A DNA stretch of 64,000 bases from Acanthosoma haemorrhoidale (lineage: Eukaryota; Arthropoda; Insecta; Hemiptera; Acanthosomatidae), in contig OV884009.1 of the NCBI GenBank assembly GCA_930367205.1, positions 35,783,841 through 35,847,840 on the forward strand, written 5' to 3'. A program made the translations under genes and the position numbers. This document shows, piece by piece, positions 21,788 through 33,376 of the stretch (its first letter is position 1; the number at the start of each line of letters is the position of its first letter). Below the pieces are notes generated by a model. The model worked only from the letters and a program-made list of their open reading frames with translations. It ran no database searches and was not told the DNA's origin.

Positions 21788-22503
21788 GCTGTGGTTTAGA
21801 ATATTCTAACTACTGTCCCATAAAAGCAGGAGTTCCACAGGCCAGTGTCCTGGGTCTCATCCTCTATAACCTATACACCGCTGATGTCCTATCTACTCCC
21901 AATACCTTTTTGGCCACATTTGCAGATGACACTGCAGTCATGTCATCCCAACAACTAGACCCCGATATAGCATCCCATAAACTTTAAAACACGTTGATGA
22001 GATCTAGTGCAGCCTACATTACTTTTACCCTCTGCCGCAAGTCCTGTCCACTAGTTTTTTTTTTTTTTTAAACTCCATCCCTCTTCCTGGATCTAAAACA
22101 GTACGGTATTTAGGCCTCCATCTAGACAAAAGGCTGACCTGGAACCCACGCCCGACGCTAAAAAGACAAGAACTAAACAGGACATTTGTACAGACTACTT
22201 CCAAGGACTACTCCCATCTCTCAATAGAAAATAAACTACTAATCTACAAAGTTTTACTTAAACCAATCTGGACATACGAAATAGAGCTATGGAGGACAGC
22301 AAAAAAGTCGAACATCAAGCGTATCTAATCCTTTCAATCAAAAGTCCTGAGAACAATAGTAAATGCCCCTTATTATGTCAGCAACAAAACCCTTCATAAC
22401 GACCTTAATATACCCTACATTCTAGAACTCATCCCTTCCAAGTTTATGAAATTCCACAGTAGCCTTTCCAACCACCCTAATCCTGTAGCACAGTCATTGC
22501 ACT
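21788..22503 (+). mobile_element. Jockey ORF2 fragment with intact FADD box
   Basis: Encodes YCPIKAGVPQASVLGLILYN, LYTADVLS and NTFLATFADDTAVMSSQ. This is the RT palm region with the FADD catalytic box at 21919-21930. The frame breaks at about 21986. Later blocks are VRYLGLHLDKRLTWN, ENKLLIYKVLLKPIWTYEIE and FQSKVLRTIVNAPYYVSN through PNPVAQSLH. It stops abruptly at GTCATTGCAC (22503), before the ORF2 end, where a second copy begins. Several frameshifts are present. Confidence 0.93.
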
Positions 22504-23085
22504 TAATAAATTACTAATCTGCAAAGTCATACTTAAGGGAATTTGGAAATACAGAATAGAGCTATGGGGATAACAATCCATCAATAAAAAGTCTAAGAAC
22601 AATTGTTAATGTCCCTTATTACGTCAGCAATAAAACCCTTCATAACGCTCTTAATATACCCTAAATTCTTGAGTTCATGAAATTACATACAAACCTATCC
22701 GACCACCCTAATTCCCTAGGACAAGCATTAAACTCCACAACACATACCGATAATCCTCCTCAAAGACTAAAGCGGAAGTGGCCTCGTGACCTGCTATAAA
22801 TATGTGACCGTGGGAGTCCTGGCAATGGCCAGCTTCTCCGATCATGGCCTGAGCGCCTGTGGCTATCGCAATCTTCGTCGGCCTCAACTGGCTCGTATGA
22901 CTCGCTTCCTCTTTCGCAGGCGTGGAAGGTGAAAAACATGTGGATTTGGGTGCTCTCTGGGCTGTTAGTAAATACTGTATAAATGAGCTAATGAATAAAG
23001 AATTGTAAATTTGTTAAGAACGAGAACATCGATCGCAATTATTTATTGCCCAATAAGGCAGATTGTAACTTTATCACAAAAGAAT
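22504..23085 (+). mobile_element. Second jockey copy fused to the first; ORF2 end and UTR
   Basis: Begins TTAATAAATTACTAATCTGC, which corresponds to a point in ORF2 already passed in the preceding copy (22225). About 280 bases of the consensus are therefore present twice in a row. It continues through the APYYVSN-type region and PPQRLKRKWPRDLL into the UTR, lacks about 40 bases around the GGTGACGCGG block, and ends GCAGATTGTAACTTTATCAC. The extra divergence from its neighbour suggests two insertions rather than a recent tandem duplication. Confidence 0.9.
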
Positions 23086-24901
23086 TAACATAAACTTTAA
23101 AAAAATTTCATTTCTAAATCAAAAAGGTCTAATAGTTGGAGGGGGGCCTTAAAGCCACTCCCTGAATACTGGAGAAGTAAGTACCCAAGCCAAGCACTTT
23201 GAAATAAAGGTTACTAAAAACGGATCACTGCAATAAATCCAGAGTGGAACATAAAAAAAGAAAAAAATGAAGTGGTGATAAATTCTTCTATATAAAGCTA
23301 GACAGACCAATAATTCTCGGTCAGTCACTATCAAGCAATCATGCTCAGTAAGTCATCGTCAGTTAATAGTTTTCCCGGAAGTCGTGGAAAATCTACAAGA
23401 TAACACCAGCTAGCAATAGTAAGGTAATTTTGACCTGATATAATCATTAAAATATTATCGTAATGTATTATTGTACAAAATGAAGTACTAATTAATAATT
23501 AGCCGTCACATAAAATTATTTTTGATGCAAAAAAATAACTTTATTGGTTGGCTTATTATCCGATATCTGTGTGTTACCTCAAGGCAGGACCAAGATTCAA
23601 AGATTAATGTTTGTAATCTTTGTTAGTGAGCGTACATCAAATATCCAAAAGGCATTGCGAACAAGGCACTTTATAGATAACAGTATCCCCTTGAGTAACT
23701 ATTTCTTTTTTAATTAACATCTTTCCTGTCACCATCGGATATTGGATTTTGCACAAAGAACTATTTCTCAATCACTTATACCTCGAGGAAATATCTAGAG
23801 AGAATATATAGGCCAATTTGATGTTTTAATTTCGATTACACTCAAATCTAAATTCACATTAATGAACTCAAAGTGTAGTATTAAATACCTATTAGACGAT
23901 TATCATAAAAACACTATCAATATTTTAGTCATTTTATTTGTTTAAAATGTACTTTTATATGGCTCCTTAAGTCTTTTTTTGACCTGTAGGGCGTTTCTGA
24001 TTTTGGATTATTTATTTTTCACTTGACTGTTTATTTTTAATTTGGACAACTGATATTGATTCGCTAATTGACTACTTATTTATTAAACCTACTATTAGGA
24101 TTACATTAGTATTTAATATGTTAATGAGTGTATAAATAGAACGTTAATACTGACATGTATATAAAAATTCCTTGAACTAAATGGAATTTTAGGAGAATGT
24201 TTCTTTCGTTACTATACAATTTATTAAACTGCCTAAGCTACAATTTTCAGTAATAAAACCTGTTAGATATGAATTATTGATTTATTTGAAGGAATTTAAT
24301 TTCAACCGGATATTTGTTCTATAAATTCCAACTTGGTGGACATAATTAATAAATATTAACGCAAAATGATAAACAATATTACAAAATAACAACTTATTTG
24401 AAAGGCTACCGACCCTAGAATCAACTGGTTTCTAATTATTTGTTGTTCTTAAAGCATAAATTTTACTGAAGAGTTATAAATCTGACTGAAATAAATTAAT
24501 CATCAATTAATAATAAACGATCACTCACTCCTTCCTGTATTGGTGAATGAATGAATGAATGAATATCAGAAACGTTTTTACTCAATGGTACATTGTACGA
24601 TCACAAGAATTCTCGGAAATACTGGTGAGCAATTTTTTTTACATTTCAGTATAATCCAGATTTGGTGGAAACCAGTTAGGTATATTCTAACATTTTTTAG
24701 CATAATTTATGTAACTGATATTAAAACTTTGCTCGCGATGGTCAGTTAAATATACTTCAAATAAAATAAACAAAATCTTTATTAATGTGTTTGATATCAT
24801 GCATAGTTTGCATAGTTATTTAACCTTACTGAGTCAAAACCAGTTTTAATTTTTTACTTACTCTGAAAACATTGTCAGTTCGGATGAAAATCTGCAATTT
24901 C
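23086..24901. other. AT-rich intergenic DNA
   Basis: A GAAT tetranucleotide run lies at 24544-24564. A hydrophobic 61-codon minus ORF (23149-23334) and a 64-codon plus ORF (24555-24749) are present but unrecognised. The rest shows nothing. Confidence 0.45.
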
Positions 24902-25020
24902 TTAAATAACATCGCCGATTGTCATTATATGTTTTTATTTTATTGTTTTATAAATTTCCTTTATATTGTTAACAAAAAACAATTGGTAAAAGTTTACTTT
25001 TTAATCAATGTCTAATGGAA
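24902..25020 (+). repeat. Direct repeat flanking a LINE tail, left unit
   Basis: About 115 bases (AACATCGCCGATTGTCATTA, TATGTTTTTATTTTATTG, then ACAAAAAACAATTGGTAAAA and GTTTACTTTTTAAT) recur at 25253-25370. The two units are separated by a type-B jockey tail. Confidence 0.9.
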
Positions 25021-25027
25021 TTGTCTA

Positions 25028-25165
25028 AGGAGGGGAGAGGGTCCTGGATAGAATTTGTATGTATATATTGTATGAATGAAACTTGTACATAAGTATGAAT
25101 GAACTCTTACATTTCTGTTAATAATGCTGCGCAAGTAAATTGTAATTTTTAGATAAAAATTTTAG
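25028..25165 (+). mobile_element. Type-B jockey tail
   Basis: GGAGGGGAGAGGGTCCTGG is followed by the duplicated unit (TTTGTATGTATATATTGTAT then ACTTGTACATAAGTATGAAT), CTCTTACATTTCTGTTAATA and GCAAGTAAATTGTAATTTTT. It matches the tail at 3840-4045 and, more loosely, 44160-44260. It is 5'-truncated in the UTR, with no coding part. Confidence 0.85.
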
Positions 25166-25252
25166 CTATTATATTTCTTTTTACAAATTCTCTAAACATA
25201 CATTTCAATAGAAATAGAAAATAACATCCGTTTCAAATATTTTTTTTTAAAT

Positions 25253-25370
25253 ATATAACATCGCCGATTGTTACTATATGTTTCTATTTTATTGTTTTAC
25301 TAATTCCATTTATATTGTAGACAAAAAACAATTGGTAAAAGTTTAGTTTTTAATTACTGTCCAATAATCC
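25253..25370 (+). repeat. Direct repeat flanking a LINE tail, right unit
   Basis: Partner of 24902-25020, in the same orientation, with a handful of substitutions (GATTGTTACTATATGTTTCT against GATTGTCATTATATGTTTTT). Confidence 0.9.
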
Positions 25371-26203
25371 AAGCTTTTGTCCCACCGTAATCTGGTAAGG
25401 TTGCCAACATTTTTAAAACCGGCTAATGAGGGAAAGCGATCCACCAGCCTCCACTTGGTGGTAGATATCTGATCCATGGGCGTAATTGCGATTCTGATCG
25501 ATGCTGCTAATTTGTACCCAGGCTATCTCTCGCTTTTGTATTACAGTGCACTGTTCATTGCTAGCTCGGGCACGCACCGCCGAGCTTTACGAAGAATACA
25601 TATTCGAGGATTCGTGGCCCAGTTGGTATTGATGAGTGGTACTCGGCAAAAAAGAGCAGGTCTACACTCCGTTCCTAGCTTTTCCAGCTCACTGCAGTTA
25701 AATGCCAAACTTGAAATATTTCTCTGGAGCTTCTATGCAGCCAAGTTTTATGTAAGTGATAAAGAACTGAATCTTATTTTTCCTTTATTAAAATTTTTAC
25801 TGCAATCAATAAAGTTGTATTTCAAGCAGTTCTTAGAACTACATTTAATACTTTTTGATTTTAGGAAACGCATACGAATTAGGATTTCATGGAGGCGGGA
25901 ATGGAAGGTTATGTTAAATGAATGGGATATTGAGATCAGCATGAAGTGGTTGTTGATAAAGTTGATCTTTCGTAGGATTCTAGATTGCTGGGACTGGATG
26001 GAAATTCTCTTAAAATAAATTATAGGAAATTGGAAAATATAAAAGTAAAACAATATTTGCTTATTTCACTGAGAGGCACTCAGGACTTTCATTTATATGG
26101 ATTTTAAAAATGTACATTTCAAAACAGGCTGATTATCATTTTTTTTTTTTTTTTACTTTAACATCACGTCAACTACACAGGTTATTAAAACCGACTATTG
26201 GGT
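25371..26203. other. Intergenic DNA with an unconvincing 180-codon ORF and a tRNA-like A box
   Basis: 25390-25700 is less AT-rich. GTGGCCCAGTTGGTA at 25613-25627 matches a Pol III A box, but no clear B box follows, so only an old SINE fragment could be argued. The ORF 25476-26018 (plus) crosses this and changes character midway; the second half is K/I/L-rich as expected of random AT-rich DNA. I do not call it a gene. Confidence 0.35.
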
Positions 26204-26515
26204 TTATAAATTCTTGATATAACTGGATATTTTTTTGGCCCCGGTGTTCACTGCATGGTTTGCTTGATGAAATGGGGTTGAAGATTTTATCCCGTTGTTA
26301 CCCTCCTTCATTATGCACTTTGGGCATGTGGACGAATGGTCGACTTTGAGTGGAGAGTGAACACACGATTCACATAGTTTTTGGAGGTCTGCAAGATGTC
26401 GATATATTAGCCTCTGGCCAAGCCTCGGTCGGTACTGTATCTTCTTGACAGTGAAGATGGCGGTTTTCATGGAGTGCGTTCCTTGCAGTTCCTCGAACGC
26501 TTTACGCTCAATAAT
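26204..26515 (-). CDS. Unidentified protein-like fragment with a CxxC pair
   Basis: On the minus strand the frame is open from at least 26515 and contains IIERKAFEELQGTHSMKTA, then IFTVKKIQYRPRLGQRLIYR, HLADLQKLCESCVHSP and STCPKC. The two CxxC pairs (CESC and CPKC, about 14 residues apart) could form a small zinc-binding site. It might come from a transposon ORF. No family can be named, and there is no evidence for splice sites or a start. Confidence 0.3.
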   Translation of the reverse strand: MIERKAFEELQGTHSMKTAIFTVKKIQYRPRLGQRLIYRHLADLQKLCESCVHSPLKVDHSSTCPKCIMKEGNNGIKSSTPFHQANHAVNTGAKKISSYIKNL

Positions 26516-27339
26516 TCCGCTTTCTTCGTTCTATTTTTTTTCTAGACATACGTCCTATATTTTTTTTTTTTTTTTTAACTTCTGAGGCGATTACGGAGTT
26601 TGAGAAAGATCTTCAATTGTGGCTTTCACTTCCAATTTCAACGTGGTCCAGAAGGTACCCAAAATAACTGGGCATAGGAGTATGGACAAAAGAAATTAAA
26701 CGGGGATAAGTCTTGCCCGTTTAGGTAGGATTTATATTTCCAATGTCCGAGGTCAGAAGTGATTACATATTTATGGTTCTGGCCACCCCTCCCTTGCATA
26801 ATGAAATAAGCATTAAAAGCGTTAATGCAACAGTTAATTTAAATATGTTCCATAAAATGAAGGTGTGAGAGCCAACAATAGCTGTCACGACCCTGAAGTT
26901 TGGGCAATATCTAAGAAATTTACAATTTTTTTTTTTTTCCGTTGTTAGAAAACGTTATTACCCTCGACCAAAATGGCTTAAGGAATAAAAATAAAGTTTT
27001 TTATAATCATTACATAAATATTTAAACAACTCATGAAGGGTCCTATGAGTTTCCTGACTTTTTGTTATCGATTATATATATTTGAAAATAAAATATAAGT
27101 CATGATTAAAATATAACGATACATTAAGAAATACAAACATTTTGAATATTAGCAAAAATGTTGGTAAGTATTCTGATTCTCGAATCAACTTGTACTTGTT
27201 TTATTTTTAAATATGTCTTGGCACCATCTCATTCACTACGTACTAATTGACTTCGCCATCTCATCAAACTTATATGTACTGATCAGTTTTTGGTTCTAAA
27301 TATTCTTAAGTGCCTGCTAGCGCAATATCATCAACGTAA
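26516..27339. other. AT-rich intergenic DNA
   Basis: Homopolymer runs (T18 near 26560) but no feature I can support. Confidence 0.45.
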
Positions 27340-27612
27340 TCATTTCACTTCACAGTTCAGCCCAAGATGTGTATACCCTACGATAATGGACAGGTAGAAA
27401 TGTTTAAATAATGATAGCATTCGTGCAATAAATAGTAATGGATCTACCAGGCAGCAAACTATGGAGTTAATTTTCCACTTCCCTCCGATATCTAGGTCAC
27501 CAACATGATTCATATGTTTGATTAGTGTGAAGTGCACTAAAGGATACCATACAACAAACGACAATATGCGCTGAGATACAGTAAACATAGGTTCTCCTAT
27601 CGACCTAGGCAA
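27340..27612 (-). CDS. Possible membrane-protein exon, tentative
   Basis: Ninety residues with two hydrophobic segments, RILSFVVWYPLVHFTLI and INSIVCCLVDPLLFIARMLS, then LFKHFYLSIIVGYTHLGLN. An internal ATG at 27588 is the likeliest start if this is a first exon. GAA|GTGAAA near the 3' end could be a weak donor. It lies 5.6 kb upstream, in the minus sense, of the receptor-like exon at 21511-21768, so the two could belong to one gene whose intron is full of repeats. This is inference from hydrophobicity only. Confidence 0.25.
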   Translation of the reverse strand: MPRSIGEPMFTVSQRILSFVVWYPLVHFTLIKHMNHVGDLDIGGKWKINSIVCCLVDPLLFIARMLSLFKHFYLSIIVGYTHLGLNCEVK

Positions 27613-27794
27613 TTATGTTAAGGTATCTATCAATCTAGATACGTTGTCAGCGATATGGATATTGAACCGATATGTGCTATTAAACGGTTCGAGATCAAAA
27701 TTCACGATCAATGGCCATTTTATTTATGAACATAATGCGCTATGTGAGACCAGCTCAATTGCCTATTAACTATTACAGGATACAAAATTACTAA
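27613..27794. other. Spacer
   Basis: ACGGTTCGAGATC at 27690 resembles a Pol III B box but lacks a partner; otherwise nothing. Confidence 0.3.
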
Positions 27795-27870
27795 TAACTA
27801 GCCTGAGCTAACATCTAACAGTGGAGACCCGAGTTCGATTCTTGCCATCCACATGATTTTATTCAGAGGG
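27795..27870 (+). mobile_element. tRNA-derived SINE head, fragment
   Basis: TAGCCTGAGCTAACATC followed by GAGACCCGAGTTCGATTCTT and GCCATCCA reproduces the D-arm (A box) and T-arm (B box, GAGTTCGATTC) of a tRNA at a suitable spacing. The anticodon stem is poor and there is no proper acceptor pairing, so it is a SINE fragment rather than a tRNA gene. The boundaries of its body are not recognised. Confidence 0.5.
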
Positions 27871-28796
27871 ATTGGTCAGCTTGGGGTCCTTGTGGGATTT
27901 AATGCTTAGCTACTTGAATACTTAAGTAGAAAATCCAATCAAGAAACCAAAACTTAAACATAACAGTGCGAGTTTGGTAACAACCTTCAGTCGGCCCAAA
28001 CTCTTAAGGTTCTTTGCTATGGATTTCGGTTTTAGCCAACAAAAATAAATCTTAGATAAATAATATAATAACTCAATAAGAAATATTCCATGTTATATTT
28101 AGTTTAAAAACAGCTATTCCTCCTTACACGATTGCTAAACTTTGAGGATAAAAAATATTTAGTTTACAATATTTTTTAAATTTTAAGATGAGTTATCAAT
28201 TAGTATCTATACGATATTACAGGATGAAAATATTTCTATAATAAATAAATGGATATATGCATGATTCTGAATTAGAGCTCTAGCAAAAACCTCAGTTTGT
28301 TATGTCCGATTTTCAAGCCGAACCAGATTGAAGGTCAAAATATTGATGTATCTAGTTTGACTTTAAAACCTATGTATTCTTGTTCTGTAGCCATTAAACA
28401 GTGTCAATGGTAGTTTTAGAAGAAAACAAACGCTTTGTGTTTTTTTCCTTTGTGAATAAACGAAAAATTGACAATTTACCATAAATCTACACAGGTGGCA
28501 TTAATACGTTTGTTACAAAACTCGAAGTTAATATTTTGCCGTCGTCGTTTTTAGTCATAGGTAATATATACATGCTGTTTGAAATTAAAATAATTAGAAA
28601 ACGATCCCAATTCGTAATGCCAAGGGACCAGTTATATGATACTCATTATATCTTACATTTTTAGTAGAAACGTGTACCTCAGTTGAGACTTATGGTCCCT
28701 GTTTCTTGTAAGTAACCATTTCCTCCCCTACAATCCTACCCTTTTTTGACCTGCTTAGGGCCAAGACACCCCACTTGTGCCTAAGCGTAAATAGAT
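27871..28796. other. AT-rich intergenic DNA
   Basis: Nothing supported. Confidence 0.45.
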
Positions 28797-29053
28797 AACA
28801 ACTTTATTATGATAAAATTACAATCTGCCTCATTGGGCAATAAGTAATTGTGATAAATGTTTTCATACCATATTTACAATTTACATTCACTCGCTCATTA
28901 ATACAGTATTTACAAACAGCCCAGAGACCTCCCAAATCCACATGGTTGTCACCTCCCTCGCATGCGAAAGAGGAAGTGGACTTGGGAAGTCCCCTACGCT
29001 TCTCCGTCAGCCACGTCACCTGACACGAGCCGAGCCAGTGGAGGTTGGACAAG
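28797..29053 (-). mobile_element. 5'-truncated jockey tail
   Basis: Starts AACAACTTTATTATGATAAA (the 3' end on the minus strand), has the CAATCTGCC, TATTTACAAACAGCCCAGAG, CACCTCCCTCGCATGCGAAA and GGAAGTCCCC blocks, and is truncated just past GCCAGTGGAGGTTGG. The sequence is close to the family consensus, so it is one of the younger copies. Confidence 0.95.
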
Positions 29054-30715
29054 AACTAAGTTAAAAATAAAAATGTTTTGTTATCTTTTTCAATATATAG
29101 CGCTCATTCAAATATGAAATATGGAATACTTAAAGATTTTGTTTTCCTCTATTGCCCAGAGGACTTTGCCATTCGACTCAGCACGAAAGAATACATAGCA
29201 CATAAGCCGCCCTTTTTTTTCAGGAATAAATGGGTGGAATGGCCATGCCCCGTAAATCCCCCGTTTCGACCTACTGTGCGCCGGCTTGGAGAATACAGTG
29301 TTACTGATTTATATCAATCGCGCAGCCGAGCTAGTAAGGAGACGCGACTGCCTAATCGCTTGCCAAAACCAATGTCTGGGCTCCAAGTTTTTCATTTGTT
29401 CCGCAGACGCCGTCTTTGGCAGGTTCGATTTTTCGGTCTCATATACATTCCCTCAAACCCTTTTCAGTCGCTCCTTTCACAAATGTATTTTTACTTCTTT
29501 GCAATTTATGTTGATTTCACACGATGTTTAATTTTTATGGCTTTAACTTTTTTTTGTCAGCAAATCCCGAATCGTTTTTAATACACACACAGCACTTTGT
29601 TATCGTGTTTTGAGGTTTTTTTGAGACAAAAGCCCTGAGGCTGAGCGGGGGCCGGTGACACCCCACCCTCTGTACCTCTGTATTAAGCAGAACTTAGTCT
29701 TGTTAAAACCATGTTTTACTACCAATACCCTATTCATCATAGTACACTGATGTGTAAATAGTTGTATGTTATGTTTAAATCCTCTCACGTCATCGAGCCC
29801 CAATGTGTGCTGAGCTCGGCAAGGATACATGCCCATATGAGTTACACGTCCATTTCATTCCGTTGCCGAACTATGACTGATTATTTGTTTGGCCAAAGCT
29901 CGATTCGAGGTACAATGTTGACTACACATCCCCCATCCACAACCCCCACGAAACCCGAATACGGTAGCGAGTAGGCTATTGAGGGCCAAGCGTAGAGAAG
30001 CTGCCTGTGGTCAATTTTTTTAAACTGATTCCTAATAATAAGTTATGACGTACACAAAAGTGGTATCATTTTTGTTAATTTGTCACGTTTAAAAAAATTT
30101 GCTGTGAGAGAGATTTGGAAAAGTCACTTTAGTAAGTATTGATGTCGAAAAATGTCGTGAGAAAAAAATAGGGTTGCTAATACAACTCACAAGAGGATAA
30201 AATCAATTATAAATAATACTGAAAATATAACGGATATTAACTGTTGACAAAACAAATTTATATACGATGAGGGAATCAATTTTCAAGATTTCGAATAAAA
30301 ACTAACATTGGTGTAATTCAAAACCTAAAAAACACATCAATCAGTTTTATACAAAAACAAATTTGAGCATATGTTGCAGATAATGAGCTCTCATAATATG
30401 ATGATTCCGATAGTGTCAACAAAAATATGCTAGTGAGAAAATACTTATTTTTAGGGGTTGGTACAAAGTTCTTCGATGAATATACGAATTCTCTTTAGAT
30501 TTGTGGCTCGAGCGCAAATTCAAAGACTGCACCTCGTACTACTTCATTCCATTCCTTCTGCGGAACTTAACACAGTAAAAGTACATATACTTAGTACTAT
30601 AGTAATATACTTTTCAGTTTGAAATTTGTCCGCTTGTTCGGTTTTATTAGTTACAAATATAATATATCTTTTGAGTTCAATGTCAAGAGCTCTTTCTATT
30701 TTTATTCTAATTCAA
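29054..30715. other. Intergenic DNA; possible tRNA-like SINE relic at 29318-29432
   Basis: CGCAGCCGAGCTAGTAAGG (29321) resembles a tRNA D-arm, GCGACTGCCTAATCGC could be an anticodon arm, and CAGGTTCGATTTTTC (29420) resembles a B box. The spacing is about 85 bases and pairing is incomplete, so this is at most an old SINE. A 167-codon ORF (29078-29581) spans it and I do not believe it is a gene. 29930-30010 is a GC-richer patch of unknown nature. Confidence 0.3.
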
Positions 30716-31132
30716 AAAACTTTATGGTTAAAGTCTGCCTTATTGGAGAATATATAATTGCGAGCAATGTTCTCATTAATGCCATATTATAATTCTTGAT
30801 TCATACAGTATATACAAACAGCCATGAGACCACCCAAATCCACATGGTTGTCACCTCCCTCGCATGCGAAAGAGGAACCGGAGTATTGGGAAGTCCCCCA
30901 CGCTACTCTGTCAGCCGCGTCACTGGATAAGAACCAGAGGAGGTTGACCAAGAAAGGAAGAGCCACAGATGCTCAGGACATGATTGGAGAAACTGGCCAT
31001 TGCCGTGACTTCTACTGACACCTATTTATAGCAGGTCAGGAGGCCACTGCCGCTTTAGTCTCCGAGGAGGATTATAGCGATGAGTGGTGCAGTGAAATGG
31101 CTGAGCTAGGGGATTAGGGTCGTTGGACGTCA
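30716..31132 (-). mobile_element. Jockey copy, ORF2 end and UTR
   Basis: On the minus strand it runs from the ORF2 end (CCAACGACCCTAATCCCCTA, then the ATAATCCTCCTCGGAGACTA block) through the complete UTR to about 30719. Unlike most copies it keeps the CTAAAGCGGCAGTGGCC and CCACTGC ORF2-stop region. The terminal bases have drifted (AAGTCTGCC for CAATCTGCC). Confidence 0.93.
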
Positions 31133-33242
31133 TGATAGATAGTTCTAATCGACCCTCGCCTTTATTTCGATTTTCTAAACCGGATCCTGTATTTTTTTCA
31201 TTCTAGTAGCAACTCTTATCCCCTCGTACAAACCTCAACCATTCACATCGGGTTACTCCACAAAAGAATAGAGTTTTATAGCTCCGAGAGCTCTCCTAAA
31301 CTAAATTCACCCTTGAAGATTGCCAGCAACCCCCTTGGCCAGTCAGTCAGGGGGTAGTGAACCATTGAGCGCCAGTACGGAGAGCGATCGCGTGCTGAGT
31401 AGCTGAACCGTCACTTTAAATTCACGATATCATCATCCCAGCAATCCACCGTGTCAATCGATCCATCTCCAACCGAGCGAAATTCCAAGGGAAATCTTGA
31501 ATAAGAACCTCTGCCTGAGAGTTGACTTGGAAACTGAGAATCGCGATAACTAACCAGGAGCAAATATATTTTTTTTAAATGTACCTTTCCTAATAAGTGT
31601 ATTCTTTACTAAATTCTATTTAAAAAAAATAATGAGCTAGGCAAGATAAGTATAAAATAAAAGTTACGTTTTCTTTCATAGGAAACTACTTGTATTTATA
31701 AAATTCGGTAATGCTTTTAATGTTATCCTGTATAGCTATATCATAATAATATATTTTTAAATAATACATTTACAGGTCAAATCGACTAACTCCACTTTTT
31801 AATATTTTTTGAATTAAAAAAATATTTGATTGAATCTAAACTTTTTGTATTAATTATAGATGAGTATTAACACCATTTAACAACAATTAATTTGGCCGTC
31901 AAATAATTTATAATTTATTTCAAAAGCCGCTCATGATTGACTCCCCACTCCAACGAATACCGTAGCGATAGTGTAATTGAAACGGGGCCGCAAGTTCTTA
32001 ATGGTAACGGTAAATTGTTTACTGACGTGTTATCAGAGTTCAAGTAAAAAAAAATTATTTAGTTGGTCGGTTAGGTTTATTTTGGCGTAAAACCACTAGG
32101 CCTTCGTGTATTTCAACTAATTTCGACACTCAAAAGAACAGTTATATTTTTCAAAATAAATATTTAAAAAACGTAATATAATTAACTATCTATAATAGCA
32201 ATAAAAATAACTTTAGTCCTGATTTTAATTGTATTACTTTTATATACTTATTTAACTATTAATAGCTTTAAACTACTAATAACGATTACTCCAAGGCTAC
32301 CCTATTGCGTTCATTTTATATGCCTTTAGATGAAAGCTACATCTGTATTAATTCATTCTGCGATGTTTATTTCCACTCTTACTTCAAAGGGAATTGTAGA
32401 AAACAATGAGTGTTATTTCGTCACATTTCTCCACTTCTTATTAATGGGGTTAATCGATTTGGCATGTGAGCGGCTCAAATGTTTCTAACAGCGGGGGAAA
32501 AACACATGATCAGAAATTTCTTGGGACAGAAACTATTCCTATTATACATAGAATGTACAATCAGTAGGAAAAAGATACATCAAAGCCTATTAAAATAAAA
32601 TTGTAATTGGATAACAAATGTTTTCTCTCCCAAATCAATGCTTTTTCCGATGCAAGAGTTTTGTTCAAAGAAAACTAAGGTTTGGAAAGGAAAAATACTT
32701 GGATTGTGGGTAGTTGTATGTGGTTGAGCATTATGCCAATTTTTATTTGGAGCTAGGATACTTGTTAATGATCCACATTCCTAAGTTTTGTACCTGTTAA
32801 AGTAATATTGAGTAAAAACTCACTTGAAATGTGTACTTTATAAGATATGGAATATGCCTTTCAAATTTCAGATTAAGTGAATTTTACGAAAAGGTTTGAA
32901 ATAGGAGGCTCGCAGTGCAACCATCTGTTTCAAATTGGATTTTCCCATAAGTACGATTCCAAGAACGGAAAATCTGCTTCACGGCACTAAATATTACCGA
33001 TCAATTAGCGGTCGGTTCGACGAGGATTTGATCGATATAGCTACACAGGGCTAAAATCTAATAAAGAATTTGCCGTTGACTCACAACTGCGGTTCATGGA
33101 AAGATTAGTTACTGTTCCTGTCATGTTATAGTATGACGAAATGGCGAAATAACCAAATCTTTAGGCTAATAACTAACACACTATAAATATCACTTAAAAT
33201 ACGACGTGTTTTTTTTTTAAAATTACCATTGAACTGGTATTA
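31133..33242. other. Intergenic DNA with a GC-richer patch at 31310-31560
   Basis: The patch includes AACCATTGAGCGCCAGTACG and GAGCGATCGCGTGCTG. A faintly similar CAAACGCCAGTGCAGAGAG occurs at 46648. No family is recognised. The remainder is AT-rich and empty. Confidence 0.4.
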
Positions 33243-33376
33243 AAACATTGTATGAATGAGTATTGTAAATAAGATATGACTGAAAGAGTAAATGGTACGA
33301 ATGCGATATTTTATCACATTTATCTATAGACCTTCAAGGACAGATTGTAACTTTCTGCAAATAAAGATTTATTATT
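33243..33376 (+). mobile_element. Divergent short jockey-type tail
   Basis: ATTGTATGAATGAGTATTGT, AAATAAGATATGACTGAAAG and AATGGTACGAATGCG reproduce the repeated GTATGAATGA unit. They are followed by TATTTTATCACATTTATC and GGACAGATTGTAACTTTCTG, then AATAAAGATTTATTATT. The upstream UTR is absent. It is probably a third tail subfamily. Confidence 0.75.

Noticed and set aside
25476..26018. 180-codon plus-strand ORF
   Set aside because: The second half is K/I/L/F-rich as expected of AT-rich random frames, a tRNA-like A box lies inside it, and no family signature is visible.
27795..27870. Functional tRNA gene
   Set aside because: A and B boxes are present but anticodon and acceptor stems do not pair, so it was called a SINE fragment.
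29078..29581. 167-codon plus-strand ORF
   Set aside because: Starts right at the end of a LINE tail, overlaps a tRNA-like relic, and contains no recognisable domain.
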